Assembly: GCF_005886535.1 (NCBI RefSeq)
Contig: NZ_PNDS01000035.1
Coordinates: forward strand, 1-48,440
From: Pseudoalteromonas sp. S2755
GTDB lineage: Bacteria; Pseudomonadota; Gammaproteobacteria; Enterobacterales; Alteromonadaceae
Direction of reading: 5' to 3'
DNA length: 48,440 nucleotides
This document shows positions 19,394-29,622 of the stretch, in pieces (positions within the stretch are counted from its first letter, which is position 1; every line of letters starts with the position of its first letter). The notes beneath the pieces were generated by a model, which saw only the letters and a program-made list of their open reading frames with translations, had not been told where the DNA came from and did not search any database. The translations under genes and the position numbers were made by a program.

Positions 19394-20527
19394 CTAAGCG
19401 TCTCGTGGTAAACCCTTTTCAATAATGCGGATCAGCCTTGCTTTTTTGCGCTCATGTTGGTCTGACTTTTGTCTTTGTTGCTCCAGCGCCCAGTCGATAT
19501 GTTCGATAACAAGGGGAGTGGCGTTTTGCCGCTTTTCTTCAAGTGCTATAACGATTGCTTTATCGTATTGCGCATTGCCAAGACCAACGGCTAAGTTTCG
19601 TAGCCAACGCTCATGTCCAATTCGCCGAATGGGGCTACCTTCGGTGTTTTTCAAAAATGTTGCTTCATCCCAAGCAAATAAGCTCAATAATTGCTGATCT
19701 TTCAGGTGAGTTCGCGGCAAAAAGTCGGCTTCTTCCGTTATTTGACCATAGCGATTCCATGGGCAAACTAACTGGCAATCATCACAACCGTATATCCGGT
19801 TGCCCATTTTTGCCCTAAACTCCTCTGGAATAGCACCCTGAAGCTCTATGGTGAGATACGAAATACAACGTCTTGCATCGACGACATAAGGTTCGACTAT
19901 AGCGCCTGTGGGGCATAAAGTTAGGCAGGCGGTACAACGGCCGCAACCTTCTTCTTGGTTTGGTTCATCAATAGGAAGAGGAATATCAACAAACAGCTCA
20001 CCCAAGAAAAACCAAGAACCTGCCTGCTTATTGATCACTAAACTATTCTTTCCACGCCAGCCAAGTCCTGCTTTTTCTGCAATTTGTCGCTCCAGCACTG
20101 GGGCAGAGTCAACAAAAGGGCGAAACCCTAACGCCCCGACTTCTTGCTCAATTTTTTGTCCAAGCTGCTTGAGCCTGTTGCGCATCACTTTATGATAGTC
20201 TCGGCCTAATGCATAACGAGAGATGTAGGCGGTGGTTTTATTACCAAGCGCTCTGGCAAAGCTGGCATCTGGTGGCAGGTAGTTCATTTTTACCGAAATA
20301 ATACGCTGAGTGCCAGGAACCAATTCAGCGGGGCGAGCACGTTTCATTCCATGCGCCGCCATATACGCCATCTCACCATGATAGCCTGCGTCTAACCAGC
20401 GCTGAAGTTGCGCTTCATGCTCGCGTAAATCAATGTCGGTTATACCGACTTCTGCAAAGCCAAGTTCTTGGCCCCATTGCTTAATTTGTGTTGCAAGTTC
20501 ACTATAATTGATATTATCGGTCGTCAC
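19394..20527 (-). CDS. queG: Epoxyqueuosine reductase QueG
   Basis: A 377-residue cobalamin-dependent iron-sulfur enzyme that makes the last step of queuosine synthesis in tRNA. Cluster ligands are visible in GCGRCTACLTLCPTGAI and in GCDDCQLVCPWN. A HEAT-like C-terminal part (around HERWLRNLAVGLGN) follows, as in the E. coli enzyme. The N-terminus from GTG 20527 aligns in register with what I know of E. coli QueG. No Shine-Dalgarno sequence precedes that GTG. The gene is head to head with nnr, only 11 bp lying between the start codons. Confidence 0.95.
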   Translation of the reverse strand: MTTDNINYSELATQIKQWGQELGFAEVGITDIDLREHEAQLQRWLDAGYHGEMAYMAAHGMKRARPAELVPGTQRIISVKMNYLPPDASFARALGNKTTAYISRYALGRDYHKVMRNRLKQLGQKIEQEVGALGFRPFVDSAPVLERQIAEKAGLGWRGKNSLVINKQAGSWFFLGELFVDIPLPIDEPNQEEGCGRCTACLTLCPTGAIVEPYVVDARRCISYLTIELQGAIPEEFRAKMGNRIYGCDDCQLVCPWNRYGQITEEADFLPRTHLKDQQLLSLFAWDEATFLKNTEGSPIRRIGHERWLRNLAVGLGNAQYDKAIVIALEEKRQNATPLVIEHIDWALEQQRQKSDQHERKKARLIRIIEKGLPRDA

Positions 20528-20538
20528 GGGAAGAAATT

Positions 20539-22023
20539 ATGGCTAATGAATACACGGACAATTTACCACAATTTGCTTATTCAGCCCAACAAGTGCAGCA
20601 ATATGAAGCAAAAGCCGCTAAGTTATCAGGCACTGATCTAAGTACCTTAATGCAACGAGCTGGGGCCGCTGCATTTCGCTTTATTGAAAACAGCCAGTCT
20701 AAATCCAGCCATATCTTAATTATCACCGGCAAAGGCAATAACGCGGGAGACGGTTTTGTCGTCGCTCAATTATGTCAACAGGCAGGGTTTTCCGTCACCG
20801 TGTTTGCGTTATTTGCACCCGACAGCTTAACGGGCGACGCGCAGCAGGCATTTTCTCAATATCAAGGCGCATTGGCTTTCTCGTTGAACGAAGTAGAGTT
20901 AAGTCAGTTTACGGTTGTGGTTGATAGCGTGTTCGGCACTGGTTTTAGAGGTGAGTTGCCTGAGCATGTTTGCCGTTGTTTTGACAGCATAAATAAACTG
21001 CCGGTTATTAGGTTGGCACTTGATGTACCGAGCGGTATAAATGCCACAACAGGAGAAGTTTCATCTAGTGCATTTTTAGCTACCGAAACCATCACCTTTA
21101 TCGCGTTAAAACAGGGCTTACTTAGCGGCTCAGCGAAGCGTTTTGTGGGAACGTTATTGTTAGCCGACTTGGATGTTGGTGAAGCATTCAGAACTCTAGT
21201 AACGCCAACTTCTAATTATTTAAATCATGAAACATTAATGGCAGCAAGGCCACTGCGAGCACTAGATAGCTATAAAAATGCACATGGTCATGTGTTACTT
21301 ATTGGTGGTAATCGTGGCATGGCTGGGGCAATTCGATTGGCAGCAGAAGCCGCTTTGCGAGCAGGGGCGGGCCTTGTATCGGTCGCTACTCATCCTGATA
21401 ATATCGCGAGCGTCTTACAGGGACGCTTTGAATTAATGGTGCACGGTGTTGAGAGTGCGAATGAGTTATCGCCACTGATGAAAAAAGCCAGTGTGATAGT
21501 GCTTGGTCCCGGGCTTGGTCAAGACGCTTGGGCAAAATCACTTTTTAATTGTGCGATGGCAACTGAATTGCCGATGGTTGTGGATGCTGATGGGCTCAAT
21601 TGTTTAGCGCATGCACCGAGGCAAAAATCAAACTGGGTGTTAACGCCTCACCTAGGTGAAGCTAGACGATTATTGAACCACTTAGAGACACCGCTAAATG
21701 AACACGACCGCTTCGCGGTGGCTAAAAAAATTAGCCATGAATATGGCGCAATTACGGTACTAAAAGGGCCGGGCAGTTTGATATCTGAAGGTGAGCGGAT
21801 AAATATTAATCGTTCAGGCTGTGCAGGAATGGCGAGTGCTGGGATGGGCGATGTTTTATCTGGTATCATAGGCGGTTTAATTGCCCAAGGGATGGAAGCA
21901 TTTGCTGCAACAAACCTAGCCGTGTATATTCATGGTTTAGCTGCCGAGCAGGCCGCCCATGATGGCGAAAAAGGTATGTTGGCCGGGGATTTATTCGAAC
22001 ATATTCGGGGTATTTTAGGGTGA
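20539..22023 (+). CDS. nnr: Bifunctional NAD(P)H-hydrate epimerase/dehydratase
   Basis: A 494-residue fusion that repairs damaged NAD(P)H hydrates. The N-terminal YjeF domain (epimerase, about 1-220) has GKGNNAGDGFVVAQL. The C-terminal ADP-dependent dehydratase domain (about 235-494) has GGNRGMAGAIRLAAEAALRA and GMASAGMGDVLSG. GGGAAG precedes the ATG. It opens the conserved run nnr-tsaE-amiB-mutL-miaA-hfq-hflX-hflK-hflC. Its promoter must lie in queG coding sequence. Confidence 0.96.
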   Translation: MANEYTDNLPQFAYSAQQVQQYEAKAAKLSGTDLSTLMQRAGAAAFRFIENSQSKSSHILIITGKGNNAGDGFVVAQLCQQAGFSVTVFALFAPDSLTGDAQQAFSQYQGALAFSLNEVELSQFTVVVDSVFGTGFRGELPEHVCRCFDSINKLPVIRLALDVPSGINATTGEVSSSAFLATETITFIALKQGLLSGSAKRFVGTLLLADLDVGEAFRTLVTPTSNYLNHETLMAARPLRALDSYKNAHGHVLLIGGNRGMAGAIRLAAEAALRAGAGLVSVATHPDNIASVLQGRFELMVHGVESANELSPLMKKASVIVLGPGLGQDAWAKSLFNCAMATELPMVVDADGLNCLAHAPRQKSNWVLTPHLGEARRLLNHLETPLNEHDRFAVAKKISHEYGAITVLKGPGSLISEGERININRSGCAGMASAGMGDVLSGIIGGLIAQGMEAFAATNLAVYIHGLAAEQAAHDGEKGMLAGDLFEHIRGILG

Positions 22024-22493
22024 CGACAGGTCATATGAAATTCGATTTGGCTGATGAGCCAGCAACAGTTGCCATGGGTAATAAAATTGCCAATGTTATT
22101 CGTCAAGGTGCGGTACTATTTTTACACGGTGATTTAGGCGCAGGTAAAACCACGCTCACTCGCGGGATCGTGCAAAGCCTTGGTCATTCAGGTAAGGTAA
22201 AAAGTCCAACTTATACCTTAGTTGAACCTTATGAACTGGATGATGTCTCAATATATCATTTTGATTTATATCGATTAGGTTCGCCTGAAGAGCTCGAATA
22301 CATGGGGATCCGGGATTACTTTGCAAGTAATGCTATCTGTGTTGTTGAGTGGCCTGAAAAAGGTGAAGGCTTTATTCCAAACCCAGATATAGACGTCACA
22401 ATGCAGTATGCTGGTGATGGCCGTCAAATCACACTTGAGGCCAAGTCTAGCCGCGGCGAGGCACTATTAAAACAATTACAAGATTATGCGTAA
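22020..22493 (+). CDS. tsaE: tRNA t6A biosynthesis ATPase TsaE
   Basis: A 157-residue P-loop protein, the ATPase that drives the TsaBCDE complex forming threonylcarbamoyladenosine at tRNA position 37. Walker A is GDLGAGKTT, and the family motifs SPTYTLVEPY, HFDLYRL and VVEWPEKG are all present. GTG 22020 overlaps the nnr stop by 4 bp; an ATG 5 codons later (22035) is a possible alternative start. It overlaps amiB by 8 bp at its end. Confidence 0.95.
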   Translation: MTTGHMKFDLADEPATVAMGNKIANVIRQGAVLFLHGDLGAGKTTLTRGIVQSLGHSGKVKSPTYTLVEPYELDDVSIYHFDLYRLGSPEELEYMGIRDYFASNAICVVEWPEKGEGFIPNPDIDVTMQYAGDGRQITLEAKSSRGEALLKQLQDYA

Positions 22494-23829
22494 TCAGCCG
22501 ACTATTAGTTATATTTTCATTTTTATCTGCATGCTCTTAACGAGCATGCACAGCATCGCCCAAAACGCCATCGAAAGTGTGCGTGTTTGGCCCTCCCCAG
22601 AAAGCACTCGTATTGTTTTTGATATGAGCGATAAGCCGGATTACAGCTATTTTGTGCTGAAAAATCCACTGCGCTTGGTGATCGATCTTGAAAACACCAA
22701 GCAACAAAAAGACTTTCCGAGTGTTCCTGACGAACATCGCGTTGTAAACAAGGTGCGCCACAGCAAACCGAAAAACAGCAATTCTGCACGTATTGTTGTG
22801 GAGCTAAGTCGTAGCGCTACGCCAAAAATCTTTGCGTTAGCACCAACCGGTCCGTATAAAAACCGCTTAGTCGTTGATTTGTATGGTAAGCAGATGAGCG
22901 CTTATGATGATATAAAAACTGCCACACCACGAAAAACACTCGCGCAAGATAGAGATATTGTCATCGCCATCGATGCCGGTCATGGCGGTGAAGATCCGGG
23001 TTCTATTGGACCTTCAGGTACTTATGAAAAGCTCGTAACCATTCAAATTGCGAAGCGTTTAGCACGCTTAGTCGATAGCCAGCCGGGAATGAGCGCAAAG
23101 CTTATTCGTACTGGCGATTATTACCTCAAGTTGAATACGAGAACTGCAAGAGCGCGCGAAAGAAAAGCAGATTTCTTTGTGTCTATTCACGCAGATGCCT
23201 TCACCAGCCCTCAACCACGCGGTGCGTCGGTCTGGGTGTTATCACTGCGCAGAGCAAATTCTGAAATAGGTAAATGGCTAGAGGACAAAGAAAAACACTC
23301 ACAACTACTAGGAGGGGCTGCTGATTTAATTAAAGATACGGCCAACGAAAAGTATTTAGCCAAAGCGCTACTTGATATGTCGATGGAACATTCGATGAAA
23401 ACCGGGTTTCAGGTCGCAGAAGAAGTTGTCAAGGAGCTGAAAAAAGTAGCAAAAATGCACAAAAGCAGACCACAAGCTGCAAACTTTGGGGTACTAAAAT
23501 CACCAGATATACCTTCGATCCTGGTGGAAACAGGCTTTATTTCAAACCCTCAAGAAGAAAAACTATTAATGTCTCCGCACTATCAAGAGCGTTTAGCTCG
23601 GGCTATTTTTAGTTCGATAAAGGGCTACTATGAGAAGAATCCACCGGATAACTCGCTTTTTGCGCGTATGCAATCCAACAAGCCGGTAACGCATAAAGTA
23701 AAAAGTGGCGAGTCATTGAGTGTGCTGGCTAGCCGTTATGGTATTACGGTCAGTGAACTGAAAAAAGCAAATAATCTGAAAAACAATACCTTGTTTATTG
23801 GGCAAGTCTTAACTATTCCAAAAGCGTAA
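22486..23829 (+). CDS. amiB: N-acetylmuramoyl-L-alanine amidase AmiB-type with LysM
   Basis: A 447-residue exported amidase that cuts the stem peptide from glycan strands during daughter-cell separation. A signal peptide precedes an AMIN domain (about 27-130). The Amidase_3 domain (about 155-380) has its zinc ligands and catalytic Glu in AIDAGHGGEDPGSIG, YEKLV, SIHADAF and LVETGFISN. It contains the helical insertion that occludes the active site until a LytM activator binds. One LysM domain closes it (about 401-447). mutL begins directly after its stop. Confidence 0.94.
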   Translation: MRNQPTISYIFIFICMLLTSMHSIAQNAIESVRVWPSPESTRIVFDMSDKPDYSYFVLKNPLRLVIDLENTKQQKDFPSVPDEHRVVNKVRHSKPKNSNSARIVVELSRSATPKIFALAPTGPYKNRLVVDLYGKQMSAYDDIKTATPRKTLAQDRDIVIAIDAGHGGEDPGSIGPSGTYEKLVTIQIAKRLARLVDSQPGMSAKLIRTGDYYLKLNTRTARARERKADFFVSIHADAFTSPQPRGASVWVLSLRRANSEIGKWLEDKEKHSQLLGGAADLIKDTANEKYLAKALLDMSMEHSMKTGFQVAEEVVKELKKVAKMHKSRPQAANFGVLKSPDIPSILVETGFISNPQEEKLLMSPHYQERLARAIFSSIKGYYEKNPPDNSLFARMQSNKPVTHKVKSGESLSVLASRYGITVSELKKANNLKNNTLFIGQVLTIPKA

Positions 23830-25698
23830 ATGATGACGATAGAAATACTTCCAGCTCGGTTGGCCAACCAAATCGCTGCCGGTGAGGTGGTGGAGCGTCC
23901 AGCATCCGTCGTGAAAGAGTTGGTGGAAAACAGTATTGATGCTGGTGCGACGCGTATTCAAATAGACATTGAGCGCGGAGGACACAAGCTCATTCGGATC
24001 CGTGATAATGGCCACGGTATTGTGAAAGACGAGCTGATGTTGGCGTTGTCTCGCCACGCGACAAGTAAACTGAAAAGTTTGGACGATCTGGAATGTATTG
24101 CTTCGCTTGGCTTTCGAGGTGAGGCGCTGGCATCCATCAGTTCAGTATCGCGGCTGACTCTGAGCTCTAAGCCGCAAGCGCAAGAAACTGCGTGGCAAGC
24201 TTTCGCTGAAGGGCGAGATATGGCTGTGCAGGTTCAACCTACCGCGCATCCAGACGGCACCACCATTGAAGTCAAAGATCTGTTTTTCAACACGCCTGCG
24301 CGCAGGAAGTTTTTACGCACCGAAAAAACCGAGTTTAGCCATATTGATGAATTGGTTAAGCGCATCGCATTGAGCCGTTTTGATGTTGCTATCACGCTCA
24401 CTCATAACCAAAAGGTGGTTCGTCAATATCGCCCACGTACTATTGAAAAAGGGGTTGAGCGAGTCGCGCAAGTTGGTGGCAAAGCATTCTTACAGCAAGC
24501 AAGCTTTATTGACTCAGGGCATGAGGGATTAAGATTATTCGGCTGGGTGTTACCTGCGGGAGTAAACAACGGCACCCAATATACCTATGTAAATGGTCGT
24601 ATGATGCGAGATAAACTCATCTTGCATGCGATTCGTCAAGCATTTGATGAATCAATCGGGCATGACGAGCTCCCCGGTTTTGTCATATATCTTGAGTTAG
24701 ACCCGAGACAAGTTGACGTTAACGTCCATCCTGCGAAACATGAAGTTCGTTTTCATCAAGCGCGCTTGGTTCACGATTTTATTGTACAAGCAATAAAGCA
24801 GGTCGCGACGGAACAAATTGATCTACCTTGTACAATCGAGACTGAGACTCAAGCACCTGATACCACCTCGCCATTATTTACGCCTCAAGAACAGGTAGAT
24901 GAAACCTACCATCAAAGTTATCGTTCAACCTTACAGCCAGAAACACAAGCGCAGGCCTATTCGGCTCCAAGTGCTTTTGGCGAGCGTTCTGAAGCATCAA
25001 GAGCAGCCCCAAGTAGTGGTCGAAGTAATTATGGCGGTGCAACAGGTAGTGGCAAAAAGCAGGTCAATGTAAACCAGCTCTATCAAGGGCTATCACACCA
25101 ACAAATGCAGCACTTCGATCAAATTGAAGAAGGTGCATTACCGCCAAGTGAAGTAAGTAGCGTCCCGATAGCCGCCAGTAAATCTAGCTGGATGTTGTTG
25201 CCACAAGGCAAAGTTATGCTTGAGCAAGACAATCAGTTGTTGTTTGGTGATTGTAGGCAGGGACTATTGCCATATTGGCAGATGCAAATTGAACAAGATG
25301 GCACACTGCAAGGCAAAGCGCTGTTGTTACCTGTGCGCATCAAGTTAGATAAAGCCGCACTGGAAGCATTACAGCAGCGTGAAACTTGGTTGGCAATTTT
25401 AGGGTTTGCGATTGAAATTTTTGATGGCCATATTTTAGTTAAAAAATTGCCTGTGTCGCTCTATAGCATAGATGTTGGTGAAATTTCTAAGCAAATGATG
25501 GAACCAAGCTCAGATGCTAAGCTCCAAGATTGGTTACAGTGGCTAGAAGTCTCAACACCCAGTAGTTATTTCGATAGTCAGCATTTTGATTTAGTTAAAG
25601 AAAAATTACTTTCAAAAGCCTCATGTTTGGCTCGTATTCATAAAAGTGCGGTTACAATTGATGCCCAGAAGTTGGTCAGTTTTTTAAGTTCGCAGTAA
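23830..25698 (+). CDS. mutL: DNA mismatch repair protein MutL
   Basis: A 622-residue GHKL ATPase linking MutS recognition to strand incision. The N-terminal motifs [15 protein letters not shown] and [13 protein letters not shown] are intact. A Ser/Gln/Ala-rich linker (about 330-430) joins the C-terminal dimerisation domain. The endonuclease motif DQHAxxER is absent, as expected in bacteria with a MutH system. It is in the same transcript as amiB (no gap). Confidence 0.97.
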   Translation: MMTIEILPARLANQIAAGEVVERPASVVKELVENSIDAGATRIQIDIERGGHKLIRIRDNGHGIVKDELMLALSRHATSKLKSLDDLECIASLGFRGEALASISSVSRLTLSSKPQAQETAWQAFAEGRDMAVQVQPTAHPDGTTIEVKDLFFNTPARRKFLRTEKTEFSHIDELVKRIALSRFDVAITLTHNQKVVRQYRPRTIEKGVERVAQVGGKAFLQQASFIDSGHEGLRLFGWVLPAGVNNGTQYTYVNGRMMRDKLILHAIRQAFDESIGHDELPGFVIYLELDPRQVDVNVHPAKHEVRFHQARLVHDFIVQAIKQVATEQIDLPCTIETETQAPDTTSPLFTPQEQVDETYHQSYRSTLQPETQAQAYSAPSAFGERSEASRAAPSSGRSNYGGATGSGKKQVNVNQLYQGLSHQQMQHFDQIEEGALPPSEVSSVPIAASKSSWMLLPQGKVMLEQDNQLLFGDCRQGLLPYWQMQIEQDGTLQGKALLLPVRIKLDKAALEALQQRETWLAILGFAIEIFDGHILVKKLPVSLYSIDVGEISKQMMEPSSDAKLQDWLQWLEVSTPSSYFDSQHFDLVKEKLLSKASCLARIHKSAVTIDAQKLVSFLSSQ

Positions 25699-25753
25699 TT
25701 CGTGCCTAAGTAGGTATTAATTACCATGTACTATCAGCTATAATAGGAGATTA

Positions 25754-26695
25754 GTGCAGTTTATTAGTAGGTTAGATGTGAACAAGTTACCTGTCATTAC
25801 CCTTATGGGACCGACAGCAGCGGGCAAAACCGCATTGGCCATAGAGTTATGCCAAGCGTTAAATACCGAAATCATCAGTGTAGACTCGGCGTTAGTGTAC
25901 AAAGGTATGGATATCGGTACGGCAAAGCCGAGCGCACAAGAGCAAGCTCTGGCACCACATCACCTAATTGATATTATTGACCCTGCACAAAGCTATTCGG
26001 TTGCTGAGTTTCGTGCTGATGCTATTAAACTAATTGATGATTTTCATCAGCGTGGCAAGGTGCCAATTTTGGTGGGTGGCACGATGATGTACTTTAAAGG
26101 CTTGATTGAAGGTCTGTCGCCATTACCAGAGGCTGATGTCGAAATCAGAGCGGTATTGGAACGCGAGGCTGAACAAAAAGGCTGGCCTGCAATGCATCAA
26201 CAGTTAAAAGAGATTGACCCAGAAGCCGCGGCCAAAATCAGCGAAAACGACTCGCAGCGCATAAATCGCGCTTTGGAAGTTTATCGTATTAGTGGTAAAA
26301 CGATGACTCAATTGCAGCAAAGCAAACAGGATGCATTGCCGTATCAATTTCATCAATTTGCGATTGCACCAAGTGACCGAAAAGTCTTGCATGAACGTAT
26401 AGAGAAAAGATTTGAAATAATGTTGGATGAAGGCTTTAAAAATGAAGTTTTGGCCTTATATCAACGTAAAGATTTACACCCTGATTTGCCTTCTATTCGC
26501 TGTGTCGGATATCGGCAAATGTGGGAGTATTTAGCTGGCGAGTGCGATTATAACGAAATGGTTTTCAAAGGCGTCGCAGCGACCAGACAACTGGCGAAGC
26601 GGCAATTAACTTGGCTGAGGGGGTGGCAAGATGTGACTTGGCTTGACACCGATAGTCAAGAAAACTTGCAACGTGTTCTAACTTCGCTAAGCTAA
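25754..26695 (+). CDS. miaA: tRNA dimethylallyltransferase MiaA
   Basis: A 313-residue enzyme that adds an isopentenyl group to A37 of tRNAs reading UNN codons. The P-loop [11 protein letters not shown], the [16 protein letters not shown] motif, [15 protein letters not shown] and the C-terminal [16 protein letters not shown] are all present. Two GTG starts are possible: 25754, which has AGGAGA only 3 bp upstream, and 25778, which would give 305 residues and start nearer the conserved part. I keep the longer one with modest certainty. Confidence 0.95.
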   Translation: MQFISRLDVNKLPVITLMGPTAAGKTALAIELCQALNTEIISVDSALVYKGMDIGTAKPSAQEQALAPHHLIDIIDPAQSYSVAEFRADAIKLIDDFHQRGKVPILVGGTMMYFKGLIEGLSPLPEADVEIRAVLEREAEQKGWPAMHQQLKEIDPEAAAKISENDSQRINRALEVYRISGKTMTQLQQSKQDALPYQFHQFAIAPSDRKVLHERIEKRFEIMLDEGFKNEVLALYQRKDLHPDLPSIRCVGYRQMWEYLAGECDYNEMVFKGVAATRQLAKRQLTWLRGWQDVTWLDTDSQENLQRVLTSLS

Positions 26696-26771
26696 TAGTA
26701 GTTGTTAAATCAGCGTGTTCTGATTAAATCAACGACCTGACATAATAACACCTAAAACGAAGGATAAGAAA

Positions 26772-27035
26772 ATGGCAAAAGGCCAATCTTTACAAGACCC
26801 ATTTTTGAATGTCTTGCGTCGTGAGCGCATTCCTGTCTCAATTTTTTTAGTGAATGGCATTAAATTACAGGGCAAGATCCAGTCATTTGACCAATTTGTG
26901 ATTTTGCTTGAAAACACAGTAAACCAAATGGTTTACAAACACGCCATCTCCACTGTGGTTCCAGCTCGTGCGGTTAACTTCCAAAATGCAACAGGAAGTG
27001 AAGCGGGCGACCAAAGTGAAGAAGGTAATTATTAA
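26772..27035 (+). CDS. hfq: RNA chaperone Hfq
   Basis: An 87-residue Sm-like protein that pairs small RNAs with mRNAs. The sequence is nearly identical to E. coli Hfq through the two Sm motifs ([43 protein letters not shown]). The C-terminal tail is short and acidic (GDQSEEGNY). GAAGGA precedes the ATG. It sits between miaA and hflX as in E. coli. Confidence 0.98.
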   Translation: MAKGQSLQDPFLNVLRRERIPVSIFLVNGIKLQGKIQSFDQFVILLENTVNQMVYKHAISTVVPARAVNFQNATGSEAGDQSEEGNY

Positions 27036-27059
27036 TTCTTATTAGTAGGAGCTTAATGC

Positions 27060-28349
27060 TTGTTTGACCGTTATGAAGCCGGCGAACAGGCAGTCTTGGT
27101 TCATATAGAATTTCCTCACGAAGGAGATCGCGAAGATCTACGTGAATTGGAAATGCTAGTTTCTTCTGCTGGTGTTAGTAGTGTGGCGGTTGTGCAAGGC
27201 AGCCGTCAAGCACCACATGCAAAGTTGTTTGTCGGAACGGGTAAAGCTGAAGAAATTGCCGAGATTGTCAACATCCACAACGCAGATGTCATCATATTTA
27301 ACCACCAACTCAGTCCCTCACAAGAGCGCAATTTAGAACGCGTTTGTAAGTGCCGAGTGTTAGATAGGACAACGCTGATCTTAGATATTTTCGCGCAAAG
27401 AGCCCGTACCCACGAAGGTAAATTGCAGGTTGAGCTTGCTCAGCTAAGGCATATCTCTACGCGCTTAATTCGAGGATGGACGCACTTAGAAAGGCAAAAA
27501 GGGGGGATCGGCTTACGTGGTCCGGGTGAAACCCAATTAGAAACCGATAGACGGTTACTAAGAGAGCGAATTAAGAGTATTCGCAAACGATTAGACAAGG
27601 TAGCCGTTGTGCGTGAGCAAGGGCGTCGAGCGCGAAGTCGCAATGAGATCCCAACAGTTTCTCTGGTAGGTTACACCAATGCGGGTAAATCGACGCTGTT
27701 TAACAAAATTACGGATGCCGATGTTTATGCTGCGGACCAACTGTTCGCAACGCTGGACCCTACGCTACGAAAGATAGAAATCGATGATGTTGGCCCTGTT
27801 ATCTTAGCAGATACAGTTGGTTTTATTCGTCATTTACCTCATGACTTGGTAGCAGCATTTAAGGCGACTTTAACAGAGACTCGTGAGGCAGATTTACAGC
27901 TTCATGTCATCGATGTTGCAGATCCGAGAAGAAAAGAAAACATAGAACAGGTACAATTGGTTCTAGAGGAAATTGAAGCTAATGACATTCCTCAACTTTT
28001 AGTCTACAACAAAATTGATCTAATGGACGAAGTTGCGCCTAGAATAGATAGAGATGATGAAGGAAAACCGATCAGAGTGTGGTTAAGTGCCCACTCTGGA
28101 GAAGGGATTTCGTTGTTATTCGACGCCGTTAAAGAGTTGTTGGCAAAAACCGTTTTCACAGCTGAGCTTGCCGTACCTCCTGCGCTTGGGCGTTTACGAG
28201 GTGCGCTATTTGAGCTCAATGCCGTGGATGAAAAAGGCTACGACGAGCAAGGCAACTGGCTTGTTTCGGTAAGAATGCCAAAAATCGAATGGGAGAAGCT
28301 CAATAAGGAATTCGGGCGAAATCTCAATGATTTGGTCGTTGGTAGTTAA
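27060..28349 (+). CDS. hflX: GTPase HflX
   Basis: A 429-residue GTPase that binds the ribosome and splits stalled 70S particles. The N-terminal HflX domain carries the glycine-rich GGIGLRGPGETQLETDRR. The G domain follows with GYTNAGKST, DTVGF and NKID. I accept the TTG start at 27060 because the resulting MFDRYEAGEQAVLVHI agrees with E. coli HflX and AGGAG lies 8 bp upstream. It is 24 bp after hfq. Confidence 0.96.
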   Translation: MFDRYEAGEQAVLVHIEFPHEGDREDLRELEMLVSSAGVSSVAVVQGSRQAPHAKLFVGTGKAEEIAEIVNIHNADVIIFNHQLSPSQERNLERVCKCRVLDRTTLILDIFAQRARTHEGKLQVELAQLRHISTRLIRGWTHLERQKGGIGLRGPGETQLETDRRLLRERIKSIRKRLDKVAVVREQGRRARSRNEIPTVSLVGYTNAGKSTLFNKITDADVYAADQLFATLDPTLRKIEIDDVGPVILADTVGFIRHLPHDLVAAFKATLTETREADLQLHVIDVADPRRKENIEQVQLVLEEIEANDIPQLLVYNKIDLMDEVAPRIDRDDEGKPIRVWLSAHSGEGISLLFDAVKELLAKTVFTAELAVPPALGRLRGALFELNAVDEKGYDEQGNWLVSVRMPKIEWEKLNKEFGRNLNDLVVGS

Positions 28350-28441
28350 AAATCGTCAATTTCGAGCGTATTTTTATATGAGAGTCGCTCGAATTTTGTT
28401 AGATTTAACCTAATTCATTTAAATAACAATGGAGTATAGCT

Positions 28442-29617
28442 ATGGCCTGGAACGAACCGGGTAATAATGGCAATGATAACGATCCGTGGAAAAACCGCGG
28501 GGGGCGGGATCAAGGCCCACCTGATCTAGATGAAGTATTCCGTAAATTTGGTAATAAATTCGGCGGTATTTTCGGCGGTAAGCCGGGGAAAGGTGGTAAT
28601 GGCGGATTAGGCGGTGCTGGTTTCGTCTTTATACTTATTATCGCAGCCATCGTATGGGCACTAAGTGGTATTTACACGGTAAAAGAGGCTGAACGCGGCA
28701 TCGTGTTGCAATTTGGTAAGTTTGACCGTATTGCTGAGCCGGGTCTGCGTTGGAAAGCCACGTTCATCGAACGTGTTATTCCTGTAGATATTGAAGCGGT
28801 GCGTTCATTATCGGCTTCAGGCTTTATGCTTACGGAAGACGAAAACGTCGTGAGTGTTGAGTTTGAAGTACAATATCGTGTTGTAGACCCAACGCTTTAT
28901 CGTTTCAGTGTGACCGATGCTGATCACAGTTTACAACAAGCGCTAGACAGTGCTCTGCGTTATGTTGTGGGCCATTCTCGCATGGACCAAGTGTTAACTA
29001 CGGGCCGTGAAGTGGTTCGTCAGCGCACTTGGGAAGAGCTAAATAGTATTATTGAACCATATAACCTTGGTTTAATTGTTACTGACGTTAACTTTAAAGA
29101 TTCTCGTCCGCCAGCAGAAGTAAAAGACGCATTTGATGATGCGATTGCTGCACAAGAAGATGAAGAGCGCTTTATCCGTGAAGCTGAAGCTTATGCGAAA
29201 GAAATTGAACCACGAGCGCGTGGTCAAGTGACTCGTATGACGCAAGAAGCAGAAGCTTATCGCGAGCGTATAATCCTTGAATCTCGAGGTGAAGTAGAGC
29301 GCTTTGAAAAGTTACTGCCAGAATACCAAGCTGCGAAAGAAGTAACACGTAAACGCTTATATATTGATGCAATGGAGCAAATTTTGGGCCGTAGCTCAAA
29401 GGTATTGGTTGATGTTGAAGGTGGTAATAATATGCTGTATCTACCACTTGATAAGATTATGCAATCCCATAACAACGCTTCATCACCAGTACGTTTACCA
29501 AATCAGAGCGATATTGAGCAGCTTCGTAGAACGATTGAAGGTACTCAACAGCAAAATAGTTCTGTCAATTCAGGTGGTGATAGATTTAATCGCGACAGAT
29601 TTGGTAACGGGAGATAA
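28442..29617 (+). CDS. hflK: FtsH protease modulator HflK
   Basis: A 391-residue SPFH (band 7) protein. With HflC it forms a large cage around the FtsH protease in the inner membrane. A glycine-rich cytoplasmic N-terminus is followed by one transmembrane helix (about 60-80, FVFILIIAAIVWALSGIY). The SPFH domain and a helical region rich in Glu/Arg come next, and the end is Gln/Asn/Gly-rich. hflC begins 5 bp later. Confidence 0.96.
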   Translation: MAWNEPGNNGNDNDPWKNRGGRDQGPPDLDEVFRKFGNKFGGIFGGKPGKGGNGGLGGAGFVFILIIAAIVWALSGIYTVKEAERGIVLQFGKFDRIAEPGLRWKATFIERVIPVDIEAVRSLSASGFMLTEDENVVSVEFEVQYRVVDPTLYRFSVTDADHSLQQALDSALRYVVGHSRMDQVLTTGREVVRQRTWEELNSIIEPYNLGLIVTDVNFKDSRPPAEVKDAFDDAIAAQEDEERFIREAEAYAKEIEPRARGQVTRMTQEAEAYRERIILESRGEVERFEKLLPEYQAAKEVTRKRLYIDAMEQILGRSSKVLVDVEGGNNMLYLPLDKIMQSHNNASSPVRLPNQSDIEQLRRTIEGTQQQNSSVNSGGDRFNRDRFGNGR

Positions 29618-29622
29618 TCGAT

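Noticed and set aside
23830..25698. Loss of the endonuclease motif in MutL
   Set aside because: The motif is also absent from E. coli MutL, so this is normal for the MutH-type system.
27060..27062. TTG start of hflX as a possible annotation error
   Set aside because: AGGAG is 8 bp upstream, and the N-terminal residues agree with E. coli HflX.
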